A DNA stretch of 64,000 nucleotides from Gentiana macrophylla (lineage: Eukaryota; Streptophyta; Magnoliopsida; Gentianales; Gentianaceae): NCBI GenBank assembly GCA_026214975.1, contig CM047810.1:36133318-36197317 (forward strand), in the 5' to 3' direction. This document shows, piece after piece, positions 33,986 to 45,190 of the stretch. The first letter of the stretch is position 1, and every line of letters begins with the position of its first letter. The translations under genes were made by a program, and so were the position numbers. The notes below the pieces were generated by a model. It saw only the letters and a program-made list of their open reading frames with translations, was not told the DNA's origin and made no database searches.

Positions 33986-34337
33986 GGTGGAATCTAGCTT
34001 TCAAACAGAGCGAAAGAATGTTAATCATCAGCCCAGTGACACTGCTAAAGCCGAACTAAATGACATGTTGGGACGACGATCAGATGAGTTCTTCTGCATG
34101 TCATCGTTCACAGAGTACATCGATAATTATCCCCGACCAGCGGGCTTCAAAATTCTGAAAATCGAGTCATATGATGGATCTAAGGACCCTTATGATCATA
34201 TGCACCAATATATATCACATGTGAATTTGTTCAATGCTCCAGATGAGATGAAGTGCAAGACATTCCCTGCGCTGCTCACAGGAAGTGCTCGGGAATGGTT
34301 CATGATTTTCGGAATGTCATTATCAGGACAGGGTTAA
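33984..34337 (+). pseudogene. gag: Tat gag, truncated
   Basis: The 117-codon ORF has the retrotransposon gag fold start: PRPAGFKILKIESYDGSKDP, YDHMHQYISHVNLFNAPDEM and ALLTGSAREWFMIF. It ends in a short stretch where TTATCAGGACA is repeated at 34319, 34342 and 34387, then jumps to the protease. Most of gag, including any zinc knuckle, is deleted. The ATG at 33984 lies at the deletion junction and is probably not the original start. Confidence 0.82.
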
Positions 34338-34456
34338 CATTATCAGGACATTCCTGTTATCCCTGTGATTTTAAACGAAGAAATCATTATCAGGACATGG
34401 ATAACAGGGATGAGCCCTGATGAAGAAGAGACCACACACCGGACCCTGATGACCAG

Positions 34457-35017
34457 ATGGACAACTGCCCCATAAACACAATTAACACGATCTCAGGTGG
34501 GCCATACAATCCCACCCGAACTGAAGGTACGAGCAGTAGCAGGTCTGTCGCTCCTCCTGAATCAAACAAGAGGCAAAGACTTTCTAGAGAAGTAACCTAT
34601 GGCCCCATGGACTCCCTTACTTTGGTAATAAACAACGAAGGATTGGTGATAGAGGCGGTGGTGAGCAAGCACTTGATAAAGCACATCTGTGTGGATACAG
34701 AAAGTACGGTAAGCATGCTTTACTATAACGTTTTCCGAGCTATGGAGCTAAAAGATGCAGAATTAACACCCGTCTCTGCACCTCTATTCGGTTTCACTGG
34801 ACCACCAGTTCATCCATTGGGCATGATCAAGTTACCTACCACCTTTGGAACAGAATCAAAGGGCAGGACCCTGATGGTAAATTATATGGTCATGAAAGCT
34901 CCCTCCGCGTATAATGTGATCATGGGAAGACCAGCCCTGATCGATCTTAGAGCTGTGATATCCCGAGCTCATATCAGTATGAAGTTTCCCAACATGGGAA
35001 GGCTCAGTAGAAATTAA
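34457..35017 (+). pseudogene. pol: Tat aspartic protease, DTE instead of DTG
   Basis: The ORF contains the retropepsin-like core: ICVDTESTVSMLYYNVFRAM, then LFGFTGPPVHPLGMIKLPTT and APSAYNVIMGRPALIDLRAV. The catalytic triad reads D-T-E, with GAA at 34700-34702 where Gly is expected, which should abolish activity. The frame ends shortly after MKFPNMG at 35017. Confidence 0.85.
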
Positions 35018-35024
35018 GGGTGAC

Positions 35025-36120
35025 ATGGAAACAGCCAGGAGTTGTTACACTGCAACTGTAAACGGGAAAATGATGTTTCAACAAGTAAACATTGAAGAAT
35101 TACTCCCCAAAGACGAGGAGAGCTGGTTGTCTGAAGACCAGACCGAGGCTGTTAGCCTATGGGATGAACAAGTATACTTAACTGTGAATATGGGCTCTTG
35201 GGTCCCAAACCCACACAAAGGAGCTCTAGTCAATCTCTTAAAGGAATTTAGAGAAGTGTTTGCGTGGAAGACTGAAGAGATGCCAGGTCTCTCCTTAGAG
35301 TTAGCTGTATAAAAATTAAATGTTGATCCGAACAGGAACTTGTTCGGTAGAAGAAGAGGCACTTCGCTCCTAAGCGAATCTCAACTATTGAAAAAGAAGT
35401 GACCAAGTTGCTTCAGGCAAATATCATCAAGGATGTCCTATACCCAGAGTGGTTGGCAAATCCAGTGCTGGTCAAGAAGCCAGATGGGAGCTGGAGAATG
35501 TGTGTTGATTTTACTGATCTCAACAAGGCATGTCCTAAGGATTGTTATACACTGCTAAATATTGACCGCCTTTTTGACTCAATAGTAGGATATGAGGTAT
35601 TCGCATTCTTAGATGCGTATAAGGGTTATCATCAAATTTCTATGGATCCACAGACTTAGAGAAGACCTTATTCATTACAGAGTTTGGTACGTACTGTTAT
35701 ATCACCATGCCATTTGGTTTAAAAATGCAGGGGGCAACCTACCAGCGAGCTGTGAACAAGATATTTGCCCAGTAGATTGGCAGATGTATGGAGGTATATA
35801 TAGACGACCTCCTAATCAAGAGCACTCAAATGAAACTTAACCCCAATAAATGCACTTTCGAGGTATGGTCGGGAAAATTCCTAGGGTATATGATATCCAA
35901 AGATGGAATCAGATCCAATCCTGATAAGGTAGATGCACTGAAAACCATGCCACCACCCAAAAACATCAAAGACGTATAGAGGTTAACAGGTCGAATAGCA
36001 GCGTTGAACAGATTCCTCCAGGTCCGCACAATGTGCCTTACGTTTTTTCAAGATTCTGAGAAGAGCCAGTCCATTCCATTGGGACGAAGAGAGTCAGAAA
36101 TATTTTGAAGAGTTAAAATT
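35025..36120 (+). pseudogene. pol: Tat reverse transcriptase, multiple stops and frameshifts
   Basis: ORF 35025-35312 is the pre-RT connection. Then 35399-35659 reads NPVLVKKPDGSWRMCVDFTD, LNKACPKDCY and FLDAYKGYHQISMDPQT, ending in TAG. The catalytic YIDDLLIKSTQ is at 35794-35826 in another frame, followed by LGYMISKDGIRSNPDKVDAL to 35979 with a further stop. These are the RT blocks of Tat-type pol. Confidence 0.88.
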
Positions 36121-36124
36121 ATAC

Positions 36125-36442
36125 TTGGCCGAGCTGCCAACATTAACAGCTCCTCTGGAAGGAGAAACTTTGTATGTATACTTAGTAGTATGTGAAGAGG
36201 CACTGAGTGCCATAACGGTCAAAGAGCAGGATGGCAACCAAGTACCAGTTTTCTTTGTAAGTAAAGCACTTCGCGGACTAGAAGTAAGGTACACAAACGC
36301 GGAAAAATTGGCGCTAGCCCTGGTGCATGCCTCTAGGAAGCTAAGGCCTTATTTCCTGGCTCACCCGATTGCTGTAATTACTGACCAGCCTCTTCCACAA
36401 ACATTGGGACGACCTGAAACTTCAGGAAGATTGGCAAAATAG
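36125..36442 (+). pseudogene. pol: Tat first RNase H (Ty3 type)
   Basis: LYVYLVVCEEALSAITVKEQ, VFFVSKALRGLEVRYTNAEK and LALALVHASRKLRPYFLAHP form the tether/RNase H block that follows RT in Ty3/gypsy. A TAG ends the frame at 36440-36442. Confidence 0.85.
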
Positions 36443-36499
36443 GTGGTCGAACTGGCATAGTATGATCTTGACTTTCGTCCGTGAAATGCGATCAAGGCA

Positions 36500-37114
36500 T
36501 TGGCAGACTTCTTAGCAGAGGGAAAAACTATTCATTTAGACGATGAACAGCCGTACAGTGAAGATAACAAGTGGAATTTATACGTTGATGGAGCAGCCAA
36601 CAAGGAAGGAGCAGAGGCAGGTCTTCTGCTCGTCAGTCTGAAAGGGGAAGAGTTCACATATACTTTACATTTTGGATTCCAAGCTACAAACAACGAAGCA
36701 GAATATGAGGCTTTAATCACCGGGCTCACGCTGGCTATGAAGCTCGGAGTAAAAAACCTACAAGTTCACAGTGATTCTCAACTTGTGATTAACCATATCA
36801 ATGATGAGTATGAAGCAAAGGAAGATCCCATGAAGAAATACCTTACAGTGGAAAAGTCTTTACTTGAATAGTTTCAAATGGTCCAGGTCAGCCGCATACC
36901 TCGAGCTGAGAACAAGAGGGCAGACGTGCTTTCAAAATTTGCCTCTAACTTTATATCAGACAGAAAAGTGTTGGTAGAGCTCCTCAAGGACATAAGTTAT
37001 GATCAGCAGATAGTCCAGCCAATCACGCAAAGTAGCACTTGGATGGATCCTATTGTCTCTTACCTTTTAGATATGGACACCTCCCTAATGACAGAACTCA
37101 GGCTACGAAAGTGA
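36500..37114 (+). pseudogene. pol: Tat second RNase H (archaeal-like, RVT_3)
   Basis: WNLYVDGAANKEGAEAGLLL holds the first catalytic Asp, NNEAEYEALITGLTLAMKLG the Glu, and LQVHSDSQLVINHINDEYEA the second Asp. After a TAG at 36869-36871 the frame resumes as VQVSRIPRAENKRADVLSKF with the last Asp. A second RNase H after the first is the hallmark of Tat-lineage Ty3/gypsy elements. Confidence 0.9.
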
Positions 37115-37209
37115 AATTATTATCTGCTAGATACTCAATGTTCAATGATGTTCTTTATCGCAGGTCGTACATTGCTCCGTGGCTCAGATGCACAACAATA
37201 GAGGAAGGA

Positions 37210-38273
37210 AACTACCTCCTTCGAGAAATACACTTGGGAATTTAAAGAAACCATCCCAGAGCTTGGACATTGTCAAGAAAATGCCGCATGTTCGGCTACT
37301 TCTGGCCTACCATGTTACAGGATACTAAAGAGCTCGTTGAGAAATGTAAGTCATGTGAGATGCACGATAACCTTTCACACCAGCCATCGCAAGCCATGAT
37401 CTCTCTCGTGTCCCCATGGCCCTTTGATCAGTGAGGGGTCGACCTAGTGGGACCACTCCCACTAACTCCTGGTAACTTCAGGTTTTTGGTAGTAGCAATG
37501 GACTATTTCACCAAATGGGTAGAAGCCGAACAACTAACTACAATCACCGGTAAACAGATTCAAAAATTTCTATGGAAGAACATTGTTTGCAGATATGGAA
37601 TTCCAAAGTCATTGATCTCGGACAACGGAACTCAATTCGAGGATAAAACTATTAAGGAGTGGTGCGATGAGCTACACATAACTCAGCACTTTACAATACG
37701 TGGGCTATCCCAAGCTAATGGGCAGGTTGAACAGATTAATAGGCAGATCAAGATTTGGTTAAAGAAGCGCCTCGAGGAAGAAGAAGAAAACTGGGTCGAG
37801 CATTTGCCCAACATATTATGGGCATACAGAACAACGCCGAACTCGACCACAGGGGAAACTCCATTCAGTCTGGCATATGGGTGTGAAGCAGTAATTTCGG
37901 CTGAGATAGGCCTACCCTCACCTAGATCGGAGCTTTATTTTGAGGAAGACCAGTTAACCAAGCTCAGGCATTCTAAAGATGATATTGAAGAAGCTCGGAA
38001 TGTGGCTTTCGTTAGATAGGCCAAGTATAAACAGAGGATTTCCAGTATTACAACTCCCGGGTTAAGCACTCGTATTTTAAAGAGGGAGATCTGGTTCTAA
38101 GAAAGAACGAGGTAAGCAGGCAGGGAGCCCAAGGTAAACTCGATCCGAACTGGGAAGGACCTTACAAAGTTGTAAAGGTACATGGAAATGGAGCATATCA
38201 ACTAGCTGATGCTAGTGGCAGGACCATACCATGCAGTTGGAACGCCAACAACTTAAGAAGATTTTATGTCTAG
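37210..38273 (+). pseudogene. pol: Tat integrase
   Basis: Traces of the H2C2 zinc finger (CKSCEMHDNLSHQPSQAM) lie at 37345-37400, and a TGA at 37432-37434 replaces the Trp before GVDLVGPLPL. The ORF 37447-38019 carries the catalytic core: VVAMDYFTKWVEAEQL (first Asp), LISDNGTQFED (second Asp) and SQANGQVEQINRQIKI (Glu). A TAG at 38017 interrupts it. The C-terminal GPYKVVKVHGNGAYQLADAS block follows to the stop near 38271. Confidence 0.9.
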
Positions 38274-38404
38274 GACAGGTTGTAGACTCTATTCCATATG
38301 TTTGTTTTAATTTCTATTAAATAACATGTAATTGAACATCAGTTATAATAATAAAGTTTAAATTTTGCATATGTGCATGTTTATTATTTAAATTTATAAA
38401 AATC

Positions 38405-39205
38405 AGAAAGTTTGCAAAGGAAATTTTCCTAAGTCTGCAGGACATACGATCAGAACTGAGTTGCATGTCAGACTCAGAAAGTTTGAAAAGGACAAACTTC
38501 ATAAGTCTTCAGGACAGACGATCAAAACTGAGCTGCAGGTCAGACTCAGAAAGTTTGCAAAGGACGAACTTCATAAGTCTGCTATCCAGACGATCAGAAC
38601 TGAGCTGCATGTCAGACTCAAAAAGTTTCTGAAAGACAAACTTCATAAGTCTACAGGACAGACGATCAGAACTGAGCTGTAGGCCAGACTCAAAAAGTTT
38701 GCAAAGGACAAACTTTCTAAGTCAGCAGGACAGACGATTAGAACTTAGCTGCAGGTCAGACTCAGAAAGTTTGCAAATGACAAACTTCATAAGTCTGTAG
38801 GACAGACGATCAGAACTGAGCTGCAGGCCAGACTCAGAAAGTTTGCAAAGGACAAACTTCTTAAGCCTGCAGGACAGACGATCAGAACTGAGCTGCACGT
38901 CAGACTCAAAAAGTTTGCAAAGGACAAACTTCATAAGTCTGCAGGACAGATGATCAAAACTGAGCTGCAGGTCAGAATCAGAAAGATTGCAAAGGACAAA
39001 CTTCATAAGTCTGTAAGACAGACGATTGGAACTGAGCCAGATCAGACTCAGAAAGTTTGCAAAGGACAATCTTCCTAAGTCTGTAGGACAGACGATCAGA
39101 ACTGAGCTGCAGGTCAGACTCAAAAAGTTTGCAAAGGACAAACTTCCGAAGTCTACAGGATAGACGATCAGAACTGAGCTGCAGGCCAGACTCAGAAAGT
39201 TTGAA
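38405..39205. repeat. 72-bp tandem array in the Tat 3' region, ~11 copies
   Basis: Units such as GACTCAGAAAGTTTGCAAAG ... CAGACGATCAGAACTGAGCTG recur every 72 bases. Because 72 is a multiple of three, open frames run through on both strands, including a 223-codon ORF at 39393-38722 on the minus strand that repeats the same ~24-residue phrase. I treat these as by-products. Tandem arrays between pol and the 3' LTR are known in Tat-lineage elements. Confidence 0.92.
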
Positions 39206-39259
39206 CTAAAATATTCTAAGTATACCATCCGAGACCTAAGCTCACGCATAGGCATACTA

Positions 39260-39420
39260 AATGAGTAGGTTACCCTAGTAAGTACTGTAAAAACAAAGCA
39301 GTATGGCATGAAAATTGCATAAAAGCCAAACTGTAAAAACAAAGCAGTAAGGCATGAAAATTGCATAAAAGCCAAACTGTAAAAAAAATGCAATAAGGCA
39401 TGAAAATTACATAGAAGCCA
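39260..39420. repeat. Short tandem repeat (~47 bp, three copies)
   Basis: GCATGAAAATTGCATAAAAGCCAAACTGTAAAAAC-type units recur at about 39306, 39352 and 39399. Confidence 0.75.
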
Positions 39421-39544
39421 AAGTAAAGTGCATATATATTAATAATGGCCAAAGTACAATTTTACAAATTTCTGAGCAAAATAAATGTTTAGGAAGGACA
39501 AAATACATAGAAAAACTTAAAAGTCTATCTTAAGGCTCACGAGC

Positions 39545-41470
39545 AGGATTCTGTTGAGCAGAAGAAGCAGCAGATCCAGAAGCTTGACGAGCAGCAGCAG
39601 GCCACCGAGCATACTTGGCGGCTATGTCCTCTCCCCCTGGAACCCCTTAAGCCTATCATCATAGACTTTATGGGAGCTAGGCTTGCACAAACCATGATGA
39701 GGGAGATCCTCAATCACTTACTTAGGACATTGGCCCTTAGCCTCATCTACGCCCAGAGTATAGCCATGCCAAAGAATAGGGGCCAGTAAAGCCTTCAAAG
39801 CTCCAGAACACCGAGGAGAACTTTTATACGCATGAACTGCCTGGGTGATCTGGTTAGAGATGGCATCATTTAGCTCATCTATTTCAAATTGGAGCTAGGT
39901 AATTGCCTTCTCCAGCTCAGAAGTTTGCTTCAGATGCTCATCAGTCGCCATCTACAGGTCGGAAGCAAACTGATCACTGATCTTCTATGGCTCGGCCTCT
40001 TGAACAGCAAGCTGCTTCTTCAAAGTCGAAACCTCCTGGTCCTTAGACGCCAAATCGTGCTTATGTTTTTGGCAACTTGCTGACAGCACAGCAACTCACT
40101 GCTCCAAGGATCCCTTCCGGGATGATAGGTTGTTAAACCTCTTTAGAACCTCATTACCAATATTGGCACCCTGTAAAAATGTATTTAAGGTGTCAGTAAC
40201 TCTCATAGAAAAATTAGATATAATCAAAGGAAGAAAGAGCTTACAGCAGCGGCCAAGTCCTTATCGGACATCCCAGCTACGTCCTCAGAACGGGGTAAGG
40301 AACCCCCTTCAAATCGGAGAGGTCTTGGTTATCACCTGAAGACCTGCTCCTTTTTTCTCCCAGATCGGGTACGTAACTGGAGCTGCCCCTCCGCAGCTTC
40401 ATGATCTGAGCCGTCTAGAACAACCAGGCTCTCCTCTCTACTTTGGTCTGTACGTTGTGATGGGATGGTCTATTCATCCTCTCGAGGGCCCTCAGAGGTT
40501 TGGACGCCTTTAATATTCACCTCGGGGTTCAAAGGTAGAACCGCCGCAGTACCAGCATCTTCGGTCCTTTCCGAGTCCAAGCTCGGCTCATGTTGCTTGT
40601 CCCTGACCTCCTCTTCCCCGATGGCCTCAGCGAAGATATCGGCGAAATCAGCCACTACAAAAACAAGGAAAGACAAAGGTCATTACGAGCAGAATAGAAT
40701 ATCTAAGTTACATAAGAAAGTCAGGCAACATATAAAGTCCTACAATTGAGTAAACCTCATGTACAGGTTTGGCCCCGCATCGGCCAGCCGAGCAGCCTCG
40801 ATCAACTCGGAAGAATACTCCTTCATGTCCAGAAAATACTAGAGTTGGCAATGTCGTCTAGCAACTTAGCCTCGACCCCAGTAGGGCATACGTCCGGGGG
40901 AATGGAGTTGGAGTTCCATCTACCCAACTCAGGGAGTCCATCATGGCGGATAAAGAAAAAGTGAGATTAATTTCCAGTTGTGAATATACGTCTTCCTCTT
41001 TGAATGGATAGGAATAGTTCGCTGGTGGTATGTTCGGCGGGGAAAGTAGTACCACCCAGTGTGGTTTTTAACATTTTTGTGCTGGTAGTAAGTCCGGAAT
41101 AGCTCAACAGAAAACTCTGTATCTAAACACCGACACCAGATGGAAAACCTTATGACCTTCCTAACACCATTGGGGGCTATCTGGGAGGATCCTAGGTTAT
41201 AATACCTAAGCACGGCTAAGAGGCCGGACATAAAGGAACCCTCAACCCGCATTCGAACTGCACCTTAAAAACTGTGCAATACCCCTTCGGAGGTTGATAG
41301 GCGTATCTGTTCGGAATAGCCGGATGGCGGGGAGCATACATGTCCATATCAACCCCATACTTGGTGCAAATCCGGACAATCTCTTCCTGGGTAATGGGGC
41401 AATCCACTCCATGACTACCCATAACCGCCTTAGTGGCAATGTGACGTTTTAAGCTCTGGAAAAAGGAGAG
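39545..41470 (-). pseudogene. Antisense gene of the Tat element (Transposase_28-like domain)
   Basis: Between pol and the 3' LTR the opposite strand encodes a protein in pieces: DCPITQEEIVRICTKYGVDM and ECGLRVPLCPAS (41422-41216), LAVLRYYNLGSSQIAPNGVR and HKNVKNHTGWYYFPRRTYHQ (41252-40941), an acidic Ser/Glu-rich part (40676-40470), then a long coiled-coil with ASKDQEVSTLKKQLAVQEAE (about 40060-39900). The first part fits the putative gypsy-type transposon domain PF04195 (Transposase_28). Several stops and possible introns make the exact structure unclear. Antisense ORFs at this place are known from Tat-lineage elements such as Grande. Confidence 0.72.
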
Positions 41471-42033
41471 GGCCCCGGAGATTGTGAAGCAGGGGGTAAG
41501 TTAGTAAAACAAGGGTCAACAATTAGATGTTCAAACCCTCTACGGCTTATCAAAGGAAAAAAGGGGCCAGATTTTTAGGAGGAACCCTAAAATCAGAAGT
41601 ACCACCCTAAGACTCAAAATGAGACTCAAACAATCGTTCTACGGAACTATCAGTGGCAGGGTAATCCCTCATTAACTAGCAAACTCGGAATGTGAAGTAA
41701 AAAAGAGAAAAGATACTTACTTGTAAAAAATTGAAGAAGAAGAAAGGAGTGCAAATGATCTTGAAACGTCCAAGTTCTGATTTATCAGTTGAGTGAATGA
41801 TATAAAGGTTGATATGATGGATTATAACCCCCAAACACGACCTTGGGAAACGATCCCACTTCAAACGCATGGATGAAAATGCCTCGTTCCTAGGGACGGT
41901 TATAACAGCGTTAAAACTGTAGATCTGCCACGTGTTAGGGTAAAGTCCTTAGGAAGTTTTTATAAAAAGAGCAAAACCCGCTTAAGTCAAATCTGACCAA
42001 ACCACCAGAGTTTAGGCAGATCTGGGGGGCTTA

Positions 42034-42673
42034 TGACGAGGGTCGGACCAACCATTGCCACGTGTCATCAGTAAAATGACTAAGTCTTTAATGAGGTTAT
42101 AGAATTGACCAGTCTTAGGGACAGGTTCTTTAAGTCCGATCAGGACAAACATAACAACACCCCAGGTGGGAGGTCTGACGTGTCCTCCTGACCAGACCAC
42201 CGCAGGTCGACTCGGTCATGTCGGGGTTTGGGTAGTGCAGCCAAGGTCAAGACGACCTGAGGAGCTCACCGCAGGTCGGCTAGAGCTTTCCTTATCCGAT
42301 ATTTAAACATGTTCTTATTATAGGATAAAATGGAAAGAATCGGAGTGCTTAATGACTCTAATTCTGGTAATTAAGAACGCCCATAATAATCCCTAAAATC
42401 AAAGGGCATTCACGCGTAATAATCTTTAGGGGTTAAGAATACCGAATCTTTGTTGGACAAGGAACTAGACTAGACGTCCCTTATATATATACGTTCCCTA
42501 AAGAACTATGGAGCACTTCATTCCAATACATTCATTGGATACGTAGGCAACTTGAGAGAAATAACTCCCAGGCTCAGTCTATAAATCACCATAAACACCA
42601 TCCCTTTTATTTGATTGTTCTTGAATTCTTGTGACTAAAAGAAATACGGTCCGGATTTATTAATAGACGTTCA
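42034..42673 (+). repeat. Tat 3' LTR, 640 bp
   Basis: Starts TGACGAGGGTCGGACC after the polypurine tract TCTGGGGGGCTTA (42021-42033) and ends GACGTTCA before the GCGGC duplication. TATATATATA near 42484 is a possible core promoter, about 190 bp from the LTR end. Confidence 0.9.
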
Positions 42674-42689
42674 GCGGCATTTTCATATT

Positions 42690-43560
42690 TTGGGTGTTTA
42701 TAAATGCTAAACATAGGATGGATGACATTAATTATTCAGATCAAAGGGGTTACTATATATGGGGTCCAAATGTCATGCTTGTAGGGATGCTGAATCTATT
42801 CGGCATATCTTTATTGACTGCCCTTTTGCAAAACTAGTGTGAAATTATTTTGGGGATTTCTTCGGTATCCAGGTTCCTAGCTTTTGTTGTCGGTATTGAA
42901 GCCCTGATAATTTTTAGAGGTCTACTACTTTTTCCATGTGGAAAGATATCTTTGGTTGATTGCTATTGCGTTCACGGTGCGGCCTAATTGTATCTTAGGC
43001 GATCATTCGATTCCGTTTTATTTTCAATAGCTTCAAGATGATCAGGAAGACCATGAAAATCCCAACTCCTATGCGGTAGTCTCATCCACAACCGGATTGG
43101 TATAAGCATATTTTTGATGGAAGTTCAATGAGTGATTTTTGTACCAGATCGAGGCGGTGTTTTCTGTGAGGCTCTGGGAGATTTTTGTTATGCTTATACA
43201 TCAGAGGTATGATGCAGGATCGGCTCTTTGGGCAGAAGGAAATTTGATATTGCTAGCTTCATGCTTACTAAGCTAAGTTTGTGCATGCAACAATTAAGAG
43301 ATTATTAAGTTAGATACTGAAACTGACTTGAAGGTCTTTCACACCATTAATTATTATGCAAAAGGAGGATGCATGTGGGCGGGATGTAATCTTTGTATGA
43401 TCATTTTGTGTATTCATATGTTGTTGGAGTCTGGAGATGGACTATTAATTCTTTTACTCATATTAATTATATATAGGGAATGCAACTCGATCGCAAATTC
43501 CTTGGCAGGCTTAGATGGACAATCCATTATATATCTTTGCTTCCTTTAATTTCAAGAAGC
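42690..43560 (+). pseudogene. LINE remnant: zf-RVT and RNase H pieces
   Basis: The plus strand contains CHACRDAESIRHIFIDCPFA (about 42775-42835), the zinc-binding zf-RVT pattern at the end of plant LINE ORF2. After degraded sequence, YIYRECNSIANSLAGL (about 43465-43515) matches the C-terminal helix of the RNase H domain that follows it. Stops and frameshifts are frequent. No 3' poly(A) was identified. Confidence 0.7.
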
Positions 43561-43770
43561 GCCTCACCGGTCACCACACCAGAACTCTTATACAGGATGA
43601 CAATCATGAAATCTATCATATTCGAAGAATACGCCTGCGAACCGCGTAGGTTGTGGCCTCTACTATACTTACCCTACGTTGTTTGATATGGTGGGTTGTT
43701 TTCTGCTCTCCTTTTTACTTGCAGGGATTAATTGATGTTGTTGTTGCGACCTTGTTATATATGTGGCAAA

Positions 43771-43890
43771 GATATCGTGGTCGGTAATGTAAAGTCTCGC
43801 ATCGATAAAGTAGTAGAATGATCATTCCATATAACTGTGAGACATAAATATCTTATCAATTCGGGTTAGCCATTTTAGCTAATCAGGTTC
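43771..43890 (-). mobile_element. Diverged TRIM-like LTR fragment
   Basis: GTAAAGTCTCGCATCGATAAAG ... TGTGAGACATAAATATCTTA ... GGTTAGCCATTTTAGC is the reverse complement of the LTR middle of the TRIM-like element at 48839-49351, with several changes. The ends are missing. Confidence 0.6.
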
Positions 43891-44845
43891 TTAGTTCCAA
43901 TTTCCGCATTAGATCAGATTTTATTGCACGTGTTGGAAGTTTCTCAATTTTTGTGTTGTCGGGAGATGGACCTATTGTGACTTTTCTTATCAAGACCAGA
44001 AGATTTCAATTTTCCATGAGATAGGTACCAAAAGTATGGATGAGGTTTTCACCTTTGCTCGTTGTCTGGATCCCAACTTTTAAAGTAAGGAGCATAAAGT
44101 ATGGTTGTAAGTTGTAACACCCCTGATTTTCGGGTAAGGGTAATCTTATAGATTTATTTGTCCTAATATTTAATTAAGTGGATAATAATTTTTTTTATTG
44201 GTAATTAAAGATAATGTGGATTTATGGTAACTAAGTTATAAATAAATCTCCCCCATTAGTTATCCCTCGTTTCACACGCCGCATATTAGGGGGAAAAAAA
44301 ACCGCACTGCTCTGAAGAAAAGTTTAGGGAAAAAAATATTCAACGGAATCTGTAATCACAATGCCAATCCGTTCACCGTTCCAACATGCCGTAGTAGAGA
44401 AAAGTGATCACCGTGGCAAAACGAATCTAGCGATATTAACATCTCCCCATTTCATAAGTATTCGTTTCTAACCCTAAATTGGAATCTTAATCGTTCTTTG
44501 TAGAAATATGACTTTGGGTGTTGTAGATTACTTCCAATGTTATAGTAATCGTAGAATTGTGTTTTTTGTTCGTAGAAATTTCTTAGAAGTCGAGGAATTG
44601 TGGGAATCATCGTTGTTTTGCTTTTGGATCGCTTTATTGTCAAATTAAAGGTAATGGGGAGTTCTAAATCGGGTTTTCTAGGTTGTGGATTGTGTTATTT
44701 TGTTGTTGGATTGCATATAAATGTTTATTGCAGGTATGGTGATATATTAGTGCCTAAAAGGTACTAATTTTGAAGTTAAAAAGGCAGGAAACCGAACAGG
44801 GATGAATAGGGATCGAAAAGCGCAGAAAATTGCCCGCAAACAGGA

Positions 44846-44955
44846 TAGGTGTGCGCCTATCATGCAGTAGGTGTGTGCCTATGGGGTCTTCTGGGGATAA
44901 CGTACGTATCAGTGCTTGTAGGCAAGCGCCTAGCCTTTTGTTAGGCTTGCGCCTA
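44846..44955. repeat. Four TAGG-N6-CCTA palindromes
   Basis: TAGGTGTGCGCCTA (44846), TAGGTGTGTGCCTA (44868), TAGGCAAGCGCCTA (44919) and TAGGCTTGCGCCTA (44942). Arms are constant and the six central bases vary. Confidence 0.85.
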
Positions 44956-45190
44956 CCGGTTTAGAGAGTTCAGAAAATTCCCAGTCAAGTTGGGTGGGCG
45001 ACTAATTAAGGTTCTGTAAGCGTGGGCCTAACCCCCCAGAAGTGTTGTATTGCCTTATTCCGGGTACCATTCGATATGAATAGGTCCTATGAGCATATGC
45101 CACTTCCTAAAAGTACTACTTTATCTTATTTTGGTGTGTTACTCGCTACAACATGGTATGTATGACTTTGGGGTATAATTACTTGGAACC

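Larger units (their letters stand above)
33947..42673 (+). mobile_element. Tat-lineage Ty3/gypsy retrotransposon, 8.7 kb, 5' LTR deleted
   Basis: The left end TGACGAGGGTCGGACCAACC (33947) repeats at 42034, the start of a 640-bp 3' LTR that ends GACGTTCA at 42673. The 5-bp flanks are GCGGC on both sides (33942-33946, 42674-42678). Plus-strand order is gag, protease, RT, RNase H, a second RNase H of the archaeal-like type, integrase, a tandem array, an antisense gene and the 3' LTR. The dual RNase H and antisense gene are known from Tat-lineage elements. Only about 39 bp of the 5' LTR remain, so the PBS is gone. Confidence 0.93.

Noticed and set aside
34342..34415. Possible homing-endonuclease (I-SceI-like) site CCTGTTATCCCT
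   Set aside because: Only 12 of 18 bases fit, and the matching block is part of a local inverted repeat at a deletion scar.
38722..39393. 223-codon minus-strand ORF
   Set aside because: It repeats one ~24-residue phrase because the 72-bp array has a period divisible by three. No independent coding evidence.
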